64,000 nucleotides of DNA from Actinostola sp. cb2023 (Eukaryota > Cnidaria > Anthozoa > Actiniaria > Actinostolidae). The stretch is from assembly GCA_033675265.1 (NCBI GenBank), contig JAUJYZ010000473.1, positions 62,001 through 126,000 of the forward strand. The letters run 5' to 3'. A program made the position numbers and the translations under genes. Each line of letters starts with the position of its first letter. Within the stretch, counting starts at the first letter, position 1. This document shows positions 54,401 to 54,863 of this stretch, one piece after another. Below the pieces are notes generated by a model. That model was given only the letters and a program-made list of their open reading frames with translations, had not been told where the DNA came from and searched no databases.

Positions 54401-54551
54401 AGTCTTAAAATTGTATTTTTGTTTTAATTGTTATCAGGGTAAAGGAGAGTTCACTATGGAATATTGTAAATACCTACCGGCATCCAATCAAGTACAGGCA
54501 GAACTTACAGACAGATTTAACTTAGAACGATTAAAGAAAGCAAAAAGATAA
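1..54551 (+). CDS. GFM1: Mitochondrial elongation factor G 1 (EF-G1), 3' part, 18 coding exons
   Basis: EF-G1 is the mitochondrial translational GTPase that drives ribosomal translocation in the matrix. Eighteen exons join in one frame with GT-AG introns of compatible phase: 1-63, 4980-5060, 8652-8725, 9552-9624, 9819-9956, 10025-10126, 11182-11238, 12846-12935, 22476-22523, 25804-25886, 34042-34111, 34279-34371, 44649-44724, 44802-44870, 45437-45510, 47946-48032, 54304-54357, 54438-54551. The product, about 481 residues, covers the end of the G domain and domains II-V. Family motifs seen include [62 protein letters not shown] and [12 protein letters not shown]. The length agrees with the C-terminal two thirds of animal GFM1; the GTPase motifs lie upstream of the window. 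No exon is frameshifted, so the gene looks intact despite more than 50 kb of repeat-filled introns. The paralogue GFM2 is less likely because residues match GFM1 throughout domains II-V. No clear AATAAA follows the stop; ATTAAA at 54844-54849 is one possible poly(A) signal. Confidence 0.95.
64..367. other. Start of intron 1, unremarkable AT-rich DNA
   Basis: Follows the exon 1 donor. I see no gene, repeat unit or inverted repeat here. Confidence 0.6.
368..595. mobile_element. Short inverted-repeat element (MITE) with a 50-base poly-C tract
   Basis: Terminal inverted repeats CAGGGGCGGATC...GATCCGCCCCTG are flanked by a perfect 5-bp duplication CAATG (363-367 and 596-600). The interior holds an uninterrupted C run at 397-446 and a second GC-rich patch with GGGGGGGCATGCCCCC. 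It encodes nothing recognisable. A related fragment (GGGGGCATACTCCCCC followed by AAATTTTGAAATCTAGAG) recurs near 38.42 kb, so this is a dispersed family. Superfamily not assigned. Confidence 0.8.
601..1499. other. Intron 1 DNA with a possible transposon end
   Basis: At 714-760 the sequence CCGGCGTATAAGCCGCAC with a nearby repeat of AAGCCGCAC resembles the end of a dispersed DNA element. I could not find a convincing opposite end. The remainder is AT-rich with no gene seen. Confidence 0.35.
1500..1604. repeat. Foldback (inverted repeat with short loop)
   Basis: Arms of about 32 bp (1500-1531 and 1573-1604) are imperfect reverse complements around GAGATACAGATTTTATCTTC. A related sequence (GTGTGCAGAGATACGGAATG) occurs near 37.06 kb, so it is probably a dispersed foldback family. 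Confidence 0.7.
1730..2606. mobile_element. Pogo/Tigger-like non-autonomous DNA element with TA target duplication
   Basis: The ends are CAGTTGAACCTCCC (left) and GGGAGGTTCGACTG (right), flanked by TA at 1728-1729 and 2607-2608. CAGT ends plus TA duplication are characteristic of the Tc1/mariner pogo-Tigger group. Subterminal repeats of CTCGTAAGCGACCAC occur three times near the left end and recur at the right end. No transposase frame is visible, so this is a non-autonomous copy of about 0.88 kb. Confidence 0.85.
2609..3270. other. Intron 1 DNA with short open frames, unrecognised
   Basis: Open stretches of 80-100 codons lie near 2795-3052 and 3034-3342 on the plus strand. Neither shows a motif I know, splice sites that would join them to GFM1, or conserved composition. 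The second runs into the TTAA-flanked element that starts at 3275, which argues against a real gene. Confidence 0.4.
3275..3696. mobile_element. TTAA-flanked MITE, first of an abutting pair
   Basis: Short ends AGTGCCTA...TAGGCACT lie between TTAA at 3271-3274 and TTAA at 3697-3700. Inside, at 3461-3510, is a foldback with arms GTGACGTCATAAGTTGTG and CACAACTTATGACGTCAC, each with a CRE-type TGACGTCA site. TTAA duplication points to the piggyBac or Kolobok groups. No coding capacity is seen. Confidence 0.7.
3701..4137. mobile_element. TTAA-flanked foldback MITE (copy A)
   Basis: Long inverted arms begin AGTGTATATGACACGAA and end TTCGTGTCATATACACT, flanked by TTAA at 3697-3700 and 4138-4141. 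The arms share GATTTGAGCTT and GTGACGTCA blocks with the copy at 32121-32587. The left TTAA is shared with the neighbouring element. Confidence 0.85.
4142..4979. other. End of intron 1, nothing recognised
   Basis: AT-rich sequence with a short (ACTT)n-like run near 4730-4745. Open frames are short and carry no recognisable motif. Confidence 0.5.
4980..5060 (+). CDS. GFM1: GFM1 exon, G domain end
   Basis: 27 codons with phase 0 at both ends. The acceptor is TCAATCGCAG ending at 4979 and the donor GTAGCT at 5061. It encodes [20 protein letters not shown] followed by LKNKGVQ, the near-invariant EF-G1 segment that closes the G domain. Confidence 0.95.
5255..6455 (+). mobile_element. Long-terminal-inverted-repeat DNA element, copy A
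   Basis: The ends AATTGAAGGGGTG...CACCCCTTCAATT extend into inverted arms of more than 100 bp (CCATGAAAACTGCGTATGTG and onward). A second copy lies in the opposite orientation at 46754-47893. Both carry the same frame of about 100 codons (about 5461-5830 here on +; 47682-47371 on - in copy B). Here it is broken by a small indel near 5570 and holds about 60 bp absent from copy B near 5672-5730. The frame matches no family I know. Target duplication is unclear because the flanks are AT-rich. Confidence 0.8.
6533..6792. mobile_element. Foldback MITE with TA flanks
   Basis: Inverted arms of about 70 bp, CAGTCATTTGCAAAAATTCT... and ...AGAATTTTTGCAAATGACT, flanked by TA. CAGT ends and TA duplication fit the Tc1/mariner (pogo) group. 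Arms include CCGATATATTGATAT and a conserved GGGTAATTAAAT. No coding frame. Confidence 0.78.
6793..8081. other. Intron 2 DNA, AT-rich, with low-copy repeat fragments
   Basis: The 6.79-7.15 kb part is very AT-rich, with repeated ATAATAGTCATA and ATTGATACACA motifs. At 7568-7840, short GGTCCGG/CCGGTATC blocks suggest a degraded inverted-repeat element. No gene seen. Confidence 0.4.
8082..8249. repeat. Foldback inverted repeat
   Basis: Arms TTTGAACAAGTTTAGC... and ...GCCAAACTTGTTCAAA are imperfect complements of about 55 bp, including GAACACGCAATTGACCAATC. The loop contains TTGCTGCAAAT repeats. No target duplication was resolved. Confidence 0.72.
8250..8651. other. End of intron 2, AT-rich
   Basis: Contains reiterated GTGCTATTTAGTACTA-like stretches near 8380-8450 and no gene. 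Confidence 0.4.
8652..8725 (+). CDS. GFM1: GFM1 exon, linker to domain II
   Basis: Acceptor TTTCTATAG ends at 8651; donor GTGAGA starts at 8726. It encodes [20 protein letters not shown] plus LSAD and ends in phase 2. PLLD..V.YLPNP is the EF-G signature before domain II. Confidence 0.94.
8987..9073. mobile_element. Miniature foldback, TA flanked (copy A)
   Basis: Perfect-looking arms GAGTGATGGCACTTAA and TTAAGTGCCATCACTC flanked by TA, 87 bp in total. A related copy with a longer loop lies at 58350-58492. It is too small to encode anything; probably a Tc1/mariner-derived hairpin element. Confidence 0.8.
9074..9551. other. Intron 3 remainder, nothing recognised
   Basis: Two overlapping open frames of 68 codons on opposite strands (9186-9412) have no recognisable motif. 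Confidence 0.4.
9552..9624 (+). CDS. GFM1: GFM1 exon, start of domain II
   Basis: Acceptor CATGTCAGCAG ends at 9551; donor GTATAT starts at 9625. One base completes the codon split with the previous exon, then the exon reads [20 protein letters not shown] and [13 protein letters not shown] is the first strand of the EF-G domain II beta-barrel. Confidence 0.93.
9819..9956 (+). CDS. GFM1: GFM1 exon, domain II
   Basis: 46 codons, phase 0 at both ends. Acceptor CCTCTAG ends at 9818; donor GTAATT starts at 9957. It contains [30 protein letters not shown] and RLHADIME, the core of the domain II barrel. Confidence 0.96.
10025..10126 (+). CDS. GFM1: GFM1 exon, end of domain II
   Basis: 34 codons in phase 0. 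Acceptor ATTATAACAG ends at 10024; donor GTAATG starts at 10127. It contains [19 protein letters not shown], a highly conserved EF-G1 segment closing domain II. Confidence 0.96.
10127..11181. other. Intron 6 with repeat fragments and microsatellites
   Basis: At 10195-10440 there is sequence shared with 11.5 kb (GGAGGTGAATA...TTGTTTTAGTATA), a dispersed repeat family. 10497-10650 resembles the element at 35.2 kb (GTGGTCTATC...CCTGCAATCTGATTGGTT). An (AAT)n tract is at 10870-10890 and a short poly-C run is near 11011-11026. No gene. Confidence 0.45.
11182..11238 (+). CDS. GFM1: GFM1 exon, start of domain III
   Basis: 19 codons. Acceptor TTATTTATCAG ends at 11181; donor GTAAAG starts at 11239. 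It encodes [19 protein letters not shown], the first strand of domain III; PEPVIS is typical of the EF-G family. Confidence 0.95.
11239..12166. other. First part of intron 7 with a dispersed repeat
   Basis: 11530-12000 belongs to the repeat family with GGAGGTGAATA at both ends and a small palindrome GGAATATTTACC...GGTAAATATTCC (about 11546-11587). The open frame 11534-11773 lies wholly inside it, so I do not call a gene. Confidence 0.45.
12171..12564. mobile_element. TTAA-flanked MITE with TATA boxes in its terminal repeats
   Basis: Ends ACACGAAACCGCGCTATAAA and its complement ...TTTATAGCGCGGTTTCGTGT, flanked by TTAA at 12167-12170 and 12565-12568. Each terminal repeat includes TATAAAAGGG pointing inward (12185-12194 on +). 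A short frame of about 36 codons starting MGAKFKF follows at about 12266. No transposase. The duplicated TTAA is typical of piggyBac or Kolobok elements. Confidence 0.85.
12185..12194 (+). promoter_or_regulatory. Candidate TATA box inside MITE terminal repeat
   Basis: TATAAAAGGG preceded by GCGC is a strong match to a metazoan TATA box. The mirror copy sits in the right terminal repeat on the minus strand. Whether it drives transcription is an inference from the motif only. Confidence 0.35.
12846..12935 (+). CDS. GFM1: GFM1 exon, domain III
   Basis: 30 codons. Acceptor TTGTTGTAG ends at 12845; donor GTACAT starts at 12936. It contains [20 protein letters not shown], a classic EF-G domain III helix and strand. 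The next exon is 9.5 kb away across the nested retrotransposons of intron 8. Confidence 0.96.
12936..13415. other. Start of intron 8 up to the Gypsy relic
   Basis: Contains an ATCGAT-rich stretch at about 13316-13405 related to the ends of the element at 13947-14639, probably an older relic of that family. Open frames on both strands near 13037-13306 show no known motif. Confidence 0.4.
13416..13502 (+). pseudogene. Gypsy (Ty3) gag, 5' fragment, upstream of BEL insertion
   Basis: An ATG at 13416 is followed, after a frameshift near 13440, by [17 protein letters not shown], a match to the conserved start of Gypsy gag proteins. The frame is interrupted at 13503 by the BEL/Pao 5' LTR and resumes at 20362 in the same frame once the 5-bp duplication is allowed for. 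It is the left piece of one old element. Confidence 0.82.
13503..13875 (+). repeat. 5' LTR of BEL/Pao element
   Basis: Begins TGTTGTGTTC and ends GGGGACACAACA, with TG...CA termini. It is 373 bp and contains AATAAA (about 13773) as a possible poly(A) signal. Compared with the 3' LTR it lacks a 13-bp stretch containing TTCCGTTCCTCGC. Confidence 0.93.
13947..14639. mobile_element. ATCGAT-rich inverted-repeat DNA element nested in the BEL leader
   Basis: Ends CCCGGTGTACGCAATCGATG and its complement ...CATTGCGTACACCGGG-type are flanked by a perfect 6-bp duplication GTAACT (13941-13946 and 14640-14645). Long imperfect subterminal arms are built from AATCGAT/ATCGATT units. The middle (about 14110-14420) is non-repetitive with no recognised frame. 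A 6-bp duplication is seen in the IS3EU group among others; the superfamily is uncertain. Confidence 0.85.
14880..15692 (+). pseudogene. BEL/Pao gag, N-terminal half
   Basis: A plausible start at 14880 is separated from the main frame by an A-run at 14893-14898. The main frame then runs to a stop at 15691-15693. It is strongly charged and likely coiled-coil (repeated [19 protein letters not shown], Glu/Arg/Lys-rich), as in gag of this group. The frame is lost again at three copies of CCTAAC (15655-15672). I give the breaks only and do not join them. Confidence 0.8.
15690..16322 (+). pseudogene. BEL/Pao gag C-terminal half with zinc knuckles
   Basis: Continues gag in another frame through the DUF1759-like segment ([20 protein letters not shown]) to a CCHC knuckle [14 protein letters not shown] (C-x2-C-x4-H-x4-C) and a second partial knuckle [11 protein letters not shown]. 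It ends at TAA 16320-16322 after a frameshift; the protease frame takes over in a different phase. Confidence 0.85.
16329..18300 (+). pseudogene. BEL/Pao pol: protease and reverse transcriptase
   Basis: The frame starts about [15 protein letters not shown] and runs through a DUF1758-type retroviral-like protease ([20 protein letters not shown]). Reverse transcriptase follows, with [33 protein letters not shown] and the catalytic YVDD at 17774-17785. After LPRCLHPRD the frame fails near 18290-18300, where the RNase H domain expected in this family is missing. The RT core itself is uninterrupted. Confidence 0.92.
18285..19586 (+). pseudogene. BEL/Pao integrase, stopped by TGA before the C-terminal domain
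   Basis: Carries the N-terminal zinc-binding region (HYHETTYH...CVTC), then the DDE core with Asp at 18924 (GIDVFGPW), Asp at 19125 (CDRATNF) and Glu at 19275 (HFGGVWER). A TGA at 19584-19586 interrupts the frame. Directly downstream the same frame continues to TGA 19854-19856 with [10 protein letters not shown]..., the usual C-terminal DUF5641-like domain. Confidence 0.92.
19587..19856 (+). pseudogene. BEL/Pao polyprotein C-terminal segment after the internal stop
   Basis: In frame with the integrase across a single TGA. It contains [20 protein letters not shown] and LGKVTKAI, typical of the C-terminal domain of BEL/Pao polyproteins. Confidence 0.85.
19971..20356 (+). repeat. 3' LTR of BEL/Pao element
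   Basis: 386 bp, TGTTGTGTTC...GACACAACA. It is preceded by a purine-rich GGGCGAGGAG tract at 19961-19970, a plausible polypurine primer. It matches the 5' LTR apart from about three substitutions and a 13-bp insertion. Confidence 0.93.
20362..21890 (+). pseudogene. Gypsy (Ty3) retrotransposon relic, 3' part
   Basis: Resumes gag at [13 protein letters not shown]. It then shows a gag zinc-knuckle region (20870-20990: [15 protein letters not shown] and [13 protein letters not shown]) and a protease remnant near 21130-21185 whose active-site motif reads IDCRAS. Most of the RT is missing. The RNase H-like end follows (21482-21772: [38 protein letters not shown]) and a fading stretch to about 21890. 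There are multiple frameshifts and no LTR was identified. It is the right-hand part of the element split by the BEL insertion. Confidence 0.88.
21891..22194. other. Intron 8 remainder with AAT microsatellite
   Basis: A short (AAT)n tract is near 21969-21987, with reiterated GAATTATTAATGAGTT. No gene. Confidence 0.45.
22195..22350. repeat. Compound hairpin of TATCA/TGATA repeats just upstream of GFM1 exon 9
   Basis: A perfect palindrome ACATTAGGTCTGTATCA/TGATACAGACCTAATGT is followed by a third, partial copy of CATTAGGTCTGTATCA. A smaller hairpin TTTATCACTGATAAA lies to its left. The next exon starts 126 bases away. Confidence 0.75.
22476..22523 (+). CDS. GFM1: GFM1 exon, end of domain III
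   Basis: 16 codons: [25 protein letters not shown] is one of the most conserved EF-G motifs. The acceptor TTCCTTTAG ends at 22475; the donor GTAAGC starts at 22524 and opens the intron filled by the 17-bp minisatellite. Confidence 0.96.
22669..25712. repeat. 17-bp minisatellite, about 3 kb, filling intron 9
   Basis: The unit is TTGATACCAAACAATCC, repeated on the order of 175 times. Point variants (TTGATACTAAAC, TTGATTCCAAAC, CAACCC) and a recurring AT-rich variant TTAATTAATAAATAGTTC appear in semi-regular blocks, indicating higher-order repeats. The minus strand is open over long stretches because the unit lacks stops, but the array lies inside an intron and is not a gene. Confidence 0.97.
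25804..25886 (+). CDS. GFM1: GFM1 exon, start of domain IV
   Basis: Acceptor TTTATTTTAG ends at 25803; donor GTACGT starts at 25887; ends in phase 2. It contains [27 protein letters not shown] marks the domain III-IV boundary in EF-G proteins. Confidence 0.95.
25887..26430. other. Start of intron 10 with a Tigger-like fragment
   Basis: At 26110-26255, GGAACCTCTCCTTGTC, TAATGCGGACACC and TACGGACAACGGACAC match the subterminal repeats of the pogo/Tigger-like ends at 62.4 kb. The opposite end was not found, so this is a truncated copy. No gene. Confidence 0.5.
26480..27060 (+). pseudogene. BEL/Pao relic 2 protease region
   Basis: Contains [20 protein letters not shown] (an aspartic-protease-like Asp-Gly-Gly-Ser) and [13 protein letters not shown], then [13 protein letters not shown], all typical of the BEL/Pao protease-to-RT linker. 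It ends at a stop at 27058-27060. Confidence 0.85.
27190..27786 (+). pseudogene. BEL/Pao relic 2 reverse transcriptase, 5' part
   Basis: Fragments [48 protein letters not shown] are clear BEL/Pao RT, followed by a stop (TAG at 27518-27520) and degenerate continuation. The coding frame runs into the inverted-repeat element at 27787. Confidence 0.85.
27787..29622. mobile_element. 1.84-kb inverted-repeat DNA element inside BEL relic 2
   Basis: About 30-bp ends GGCTATGTGCACGG...CCGTGCACATAGCC are flanked by a perfect 4-bp duplication AGTT (27783-27786 and 29623-29626). The interior has two clusters of AGCGTGC/GCACGCT and CCCGCT motifs (27820-27970 and 28838-29015), probably binding-site-like subterminal repeats or a nested element. 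Frames are short and unrecognised. Non-autonomous; superfamily unknown. Confidence 0.85.
29623..30420 (+). pseudogene. BEL/Pao relic 2 reverse transcriptase (3') and RNase H
   Basis: RT resumes with [20 protein letters not shown]. The catalytic box reads Y-M-D-I where Y-x-D-D is expected, so one Asp codon is missing. It continues through [16 protein letters not shown] and, after a frameshift near 30020-30060, the RNase H-like segment [14 protein letters not shown]...[17 protein letters not shown]. Inactive. Confidence 0.88.
30402..30835 (+). pseudogene. BEL/Pao relic 2 linker and integrase remnant
   Basis: [20 protein letters not shown] is the conserved segment before integrase. The zinc-binding and first Asp regions are missing. 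It resumes with [17 protein letters not shown] and [17 protein letters not shown], the last part of the catalytic core. An internal deletion near 30590-30640 explains the gap. Confidence 0.82.
30940..31281 (+). pseudogene. BEL/Pao relic 2 C-terminal domain
   Basis: Contains [20 protein letters not shown] and [20 protein letters not shown], then [16 protein letters not shown] before a stop at 31279-31281. This is the standard C-terminal DUF5641-like end of BEL/Pao polyproteins, 45 bases upstream of the LTR. Confidence 0.87.
31327..31575 (+). repeat. Putative 3' LTR of BEL/Pao relic 2
   Basis: Begins TGTTGAGACT and ends ATTTACAACA right after a purine-rich tract; contains GGAATAAACC as a possible poly(A) signal. 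No 5' partner is visible in the window, so the limits rest on the TG...CA ends. Confidence 0.65.
31576..32116. other. Intron 10 DNA with (ATTC)n microsatellite
   Basis: A (TTCA)n tract runs at 31896-31950. At 31690-31810 CAGCCAC/CCCACAGTGTCAAC is repeated twice. No gene. Confidence 0.6.
32121..32587. mobile_element. TTAA-flanked foldback MITE (copy B)
   Basis: Ends AGTGCATATCAGGG...CCCTGATATGCACT lie between TTAA at 32117-32120 and 32588-32591. The arms share ATCGATTACATATGAAGTGA, TTCAGTATTTTGTGATTTGA and GTGACGTCA with copy A at 3701-4137. No coding frame. Confidence 0.85.
32592..33023. other. Intron 10 DNA, AT-rich
   Basis: Degenerate TTATTATTG runs at 32815-32910; no gene or inverted repeat recognised. 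Confidence 0.45.
33024..33901. mobile_element. TA-flanked inverted-repeat element (Tc1/mariner type), non-autonomous
   Basis: Ends CAGTACCGATCGAAACTAAC and its complement ...GTTAGTTTCGATCGGTACTG are flanked by TA (33022-33023 and 33902-33903). Subterminal CGTTTGTTTTGCGTTAACTC repeats lie on both sides. It is 878 bp and no transposase frame is recognised. A similar left end (TACAGTACCGCTCAAAAGTAA) begins at about 36195. Confidence 0.85.
34042..34111 (+). CDS. GFM1: GFM1 exon, domain IV
   Basis: One base completes the split Arg codon, then [20 protein letters not shown] and KIE. HKKQ.GG.GQ.G.V is the EF-G domain IV signature. Acceptor GATTAAAG ends at 34041; donor GTAAGC starts at 34112. The intron before it is 8.2 kb and carries a BEL/Pao relic. 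Confidence 0.95.
34279..34371 (+). CDS. GFM1: GFM1 exon, domain IV
   Basis: 31 codons. Acceptor CTTTTATAG ends at 34278; donor GTACCA starts at 34372. It contains [20 protein letters not shown], matching the GxxIPK.F.PA.EKG region of EF-G domain IV. Confidence 0.95.
34666..34804. repeat. Foldback inverted repeat in intron 12
   Basis: Arms of about 50 bp, CCAATATATCATTTTCTCAT.. and the complement, with shared ACTGCCCTTCAAACAAA. Loop of about 35 bp. Probable MITE; no duplication resolved. Confidence 0.78.
34805..34930. repeat. Dispersed repeat shared with 57.2 kb
   Basis: AGAGTAAAACAATAGAA and ACAATATTCTATTGTTTGTATTATCCAATCACAACAG-type sequence recur in inverted orientation at about 57195-57300. 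A fragment of a repeat family, not a gene. Confidence 0.6.
35044..35168. repeat. Foldback inverted repeat
   Basis: Arms GCGTTATAGACGCACAAGAG... and ...CTCGTGTGTCTATAACGC, each about 45 bp and including AAGAACTCTTAACAAGC. The loop holds GTAAGAGTGGCACGAGGCGTA. Confidence 0.8.
35169..35810. mobile_element. Inverted-repeat element, TTTAGTATAAAC family (copy A)
   Basis: 19-bp ends TTTAGTATAAACAAACTAG and CTAGTTTGTTTATACTAAA. A partial copy lies at 43490-44112. A start ATGGCGGACAAACCCGATAG is shared by both copies and by other dispersed repeats, but the frame stops after a dozen codons. Open frames inside are not conserved between copies, so I do not call a gene. Confidence 0.75.
35811..36225. repeat. 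Dispersed GC-richer repeat with small palindromes
   Basis: CAACTCGCCCTCGTTGTCTA...GTCAACTCGGCAGGAGCCTC...GACTCGCTGTCTAATTG forms an imperfect hairpin at about 35812-35920. GCAGCCCATRGGGAAATA occurs twice (35975, 36086). Sequence related to the hairpin flanks the copy at 44.05-44.11 kb. Confidence 0.6.
36228..36412. repeat. Palindromic 20-21-bp tandem repeat
   Basis: The unit GTTTATCGTATCGCGATACGA contains the perfect palindrome TCGTATCGCGATACGA. About seven to eight units, two with AGACAAA or AGAAAAG variants. Both strands therefore read nearly the same repeat. Open frames across it are artefacts. Confidence 0.88.
36413..37366. other. Intron 12 DNA with a local tandem duplication
   Basis: A roughly 70-bp segment with CAATCCTCCCTCCCCGATGG is present twice in tandem (about 36822-36958). 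37050-37150 resembles the foldback at 1.5 kb. No gene. Confidence 0.6.
37800..39002. mobile_element. Inverted-repeat element nested in the TTAA element
   Basis: Ends AGGGGCGGACCATTTGAT and ATCAAATGGTCCGCCCCT. Subterminal repeats GCACGATATTTTTT occur on both sides. Target duplication unclear. It contains a further foldback (38128-38292) and a fragment of the family at 368-595 near 38.42 kb. Confidence 0.82.
38128..38292. repeat. Foldback, third level of nesting
   Basis: Arms GAAGATGACTCTCCTTGCTT... and ...GCACGGAGAGTCATTTTCTTC share TTCTATACAAAA and GAGGT.TTGAAA blocks. Imperfect, about 70 bp each. Confidence 0.75.
39998..40110. repeat. Foldback inverted repeat
   Basis: Arms GGAATTTGGAATAAATTTTG and CAAATTTATTCCAAATTGC with inner TTGAAAGAG/CTCTTTGAAA complementarity. 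Confidence 0.68.
41578..41606. repeat. 29-bp palindromic insertion with 8-bp target duplication
   Basis: ATAGTTAATAG and CTATTAACTAT arms around TCCCCT, flanked by GCTCAGAT (41570-41577 and 41607-41614). It interrupts the RT of relic 3 between HWLR and LNFGD; removing one duplicated site restores continuity at DNA level. Confidence 0.75.
42539..42609. repeat. 71-bp foldback with 9-bp target duplication
   Basis: Arms TAGCCCTGATTTTCAGA and TCTGAAAATCAGGCTA flanked by a perfect AGAGACAGT duplication (42530-42538 and 42610-42618). Long foldback arms and 9-bp duplication resemble Mutator-like miniature elements, though this is extremely short. Confidence 0.82.
43006..43489. other. Intron 12 DNA, nothing recognised
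   Basis: A minus-strand open frame (43467-43234, about 77 codons) includes [20 protein letters not shown] and [11 protein letters not shown]. This could be the N-terminus of a Crypton-derived (KIAA1958-like) protein start, but the resemblance is weak and no continuation was found. Confidence 0.35.
43490..44112. repeat. Inverted-repeat element, TTTAGTATAAAC family (partial copy B)
   Basis: Starts TTAGTATAAACAAACTAGTGG and follows copy A (35169-35810) closely, including ACCATGGTAACCATTG and ATGGCGGACAAACCC. It has internal deletions and lacks the right end. Confidence 0.75.
44113..44648. other. End of intron 12, nothing recognised
   Basis: AT-rich sequence with no clear repeats or frames. Confidence 0.5.
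44649..44724 (+). CDS. GFM1: GFM1 exon, domain IV
   Basis: Acceptor TTTTGCTATAG ends at 44648; donor GTTAGT starts at 44725; ends in phase 1. It reads [20 protein letters not shown] and FVLEDG, the helix that enters the tip of domain IV, the part that reaches the decoding centre. Confidence 0.95.
44802..44870 (+). CDS. GFM1: GFM1 exon, tip of domain IV
   Basis: Acceptor ATTGTAG ends at 44801; donor GTATAC starts at 44871. It encodes [27 protein letters not shown] is the conserved domain IV loop and helix. A 47-bp minisatellite follows directly in the intron. Confidence 0.95.
44873..45395. repeat. 47-bp minisatellite in intron 14
   Basis: About ten regular units from 44931 plus one diverged unit starting two bases after the exon 14 donor. 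Each unit includes CCAACATATTCTAACAAATT followed by ACAG-GTGTCT, so every unit carries an AG-GT junction. The first, diverged unit looks like the original intron sequence from which the array grew. Confidence 0.95.
45437..45510 (+). CDS. GFM1: GFM1 exon, domain IV-V junction
   Basis: Acceptor GTTATATCAG ends at 45436; donor GTCTGA starts at 45511. It contains [20 protein letters not shown], where LEPIM.VEV.AP opens EF-G domain V. Confidence 0.95.
45511..45725. other. Start of intron 15, nothing recognised
   Basis: AT-rich intronic sequence. Confidence 0.4.
45726..45846. repeat. Foldback inverted repeat
   Basis: Arms GACATTCACCTTTATTTACA... and ...TGTGTGAATGTC with inner CTTTTGACGTTCC/GGAACGTCAAAAG. 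Arms about 45 bp. Confidence 0.8.
46014..46342. repeat. 164-bp tandem duplication
   Basis: The segment AGTCTTGATGTTATGATT...AAAATTTTCGATTTTCAAT occurs twice head to tail with few differences, including T-run lengths and AAATAAT/AAGTAAT. The open frame at 45894-46088 overlaps it only in part and is not called. Confidence 0.9.
46341..46757. repeat. 417-bp foldback abutting the long-inverted-repeat element
   Basis: Arms ATTAGCCATTTCAAAAACGA... and ...TCGTTTTTGAAATGGCTAAT, each about 90 bp. An inner second-order hairpin (TTACAAAGAAATGTA...TACATTTCTTTGTAA) is at 46515-46580. Its right end meets copy B of the long-inverted-repeat element at a shared AATT. Confidence 0.85.
46754..47893 (-). mobile_element. 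Long-terminal-inverted-repeat DNA element, copy B
   Basis: Same ends and arms as copy A (5255-6455), opposite orientation. The minus-strand frame 47682-47371 (about 100 codons, containing [19 protein letters not shown] and [12 protein letters not shown]) is intact here. It could be a fragment of a transposon or captured host coding sequence; I do not recognise the family. Confidence 0.8.
47371..47682 (-). CDS. Unrecognised small frame inside long-inverted-repeat element
   Basis: About 100 codons starting [13 protein letters not shown]. The same peptide is encoded, with one frameshift and a 60-bp length difference, by copy A at about 5461-5830. Presence in two element copies shows it is old element sequence but does not prove translation. 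No known domain; the C-terminal [18 protein letters not shown] is basic and Gly-rich. Confidence 0.35.
   Translation of the reverse strand: MQIRKLLRVSDLYVLFTNNKPSDVNDFNLSLSPEILEVFSEFCCHGNLDSSRAQTITRLSCLVAWLSVLDVFTTEAPRTASLSLTGGRGHSPGRNQGRGAISR
47946..48032 (+). CDS. GFM1: GFM1 exon, domain V
   Basis: 29 codons. Acceptor GGTGTCTTAG ends at 47945; donor GTATAT starts at 48033. It contains [20 protein letters not shown], a conserved domain V element. It lies 52 bases downstream of the second copy of the long-inverted-repeat element. Confidence 0.96.
48033..49221. other. First part of intron 16, nothing recognised
   Basis: The open frame 48021-48254 begins in GFM1 exon sequence and is a read-through of the intron. 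The rest has no known motif or clear inverted repeat. Confidence 0.5.
49222..49396. repeat. Foldback with purine/pyrimidine-rich arms
   Basis: Arms GCCTCGTACCCAGTCGCTTC... and ...GAAGCGACTGGGTTCGAGGC extend into GGGGAAGGGG / CCCCTTCCCC. About 70-bp arms. The overlapping open frames on both strands are products of this symmetry. Confidence 0.85.
49842..50445. repeat. Dispersed repeat, copy 1 (second copy at 56.2 kb)
   Basis: Shares CGCATAAAATCAAGGTTCGA, ATGTTACGTAGACGATTTTC, GGTGACCCC and TCTGGCTCCATAGCG with 56252-56850 in direct orientation. Open frames inside differ between copies. Confidence 0.8.
50446..50797. other. Intron 16 DNA between repeats
   Basis: AT-rich; CAATAAAGTATTTATC near 50690 could be the 3' end of a retroposed or dispersed repeat. 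No gene. Confidence 0.4.
50798..52637. repeat. 18-bp satellite array, about 1.8 kb
   Basis: The unit ATTATCAGACAATGTGTC is present about 100 times. Segregated variants include TCACACAATG, TCAGGCAATG, TCACGCAATG, and TAATTA versus TCATTA. Variants cluster in blocks of 3-7, indicating recent block amplification. The unit is 18 bp and lacks stops, so long open frames occur in several frames on both strands; none is a gene. Confidence 0.97.
52638..54215. repeat. GT-rich 19-25-bp satellite array, about 1.6 kb
   Basis: Units of GGGGGTATTGTGTTGTGGTGGT and shorter forms directly continue the 18-bp array at 52638. The plus strand is almost free of C, with runs of four to eight G every 19-25 bases. 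The transcript of GFM1 intron 16 would carry the G-rich strand. Long Val/Gly/Tyr/Cys frames on plus and Pro/His/Thr frames on minus are artefacts. Confidence 0.97.
54304..54357 (+). CDS. GFM1: GFM1 exon, domain V
   Basis: 18 codons: [18 protein letters not shown], the MFGY.T.LRS motif of EF-G domain V. The acceptor TTCTTTTTAG ends at 54303, about 90 bases after the end of the GT-rich satellite; the donor GTATTC starts at 54358. Confidence 0.96.
54438..54551 (+). CDS. GFM1: GFM1 terminal coding exon
   Basis: Acceptor GTTATCAG ends at 54437. It encodes [20 protein letters not shown] and a short basic tail ending ERLKKAKR, then TAA at 54549-54551. GKGE.TMEY..Y is the family's final conserved block. 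The tail is similar in length to other animal GFM1 proteins. Confidence 0.95.
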   Translation, partial: GKGEFTMEYCKYLPASNQVQAELTDRFNLERLKKAKR

Positions 54552-54823
54552 CGCACTTCTAAATCAATAATCGACCTGCTTATGTCTGTGTGTGTTTCTT
54601 CCAGCAAACAAAACCTCCTCGAATAGGAGCAATGGGATCGTATATTGAACAATACTGTAATGAATTAAGAGTGTCGTTGTACGTGGGAATCATTATTTCA
54701 ATTTCAAAGCTGTTTCTTCCACGTAAATGGATTTTTTAATATCAAAATACTGTAATAGATTTTAAAATATTGTCTTGTGCATTAGAATTATCTAAAAATA
54801 CTTTTACAGGACAGTTGAATTAT
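54552..54823. other. GFM1 3' UTR region
   Basis: Follows the GFM1 stop. No AATAAA was found close by; ATTAAA at 54844 falls in the Penelope-like element that follows. The true poly(A) site cannot be fixed from sequence. Confidence 0.5.
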
Positions 54824-54863
54824 TTTGGATTTGTCTCTGACTTATTAAACTTTAAAAAATATA

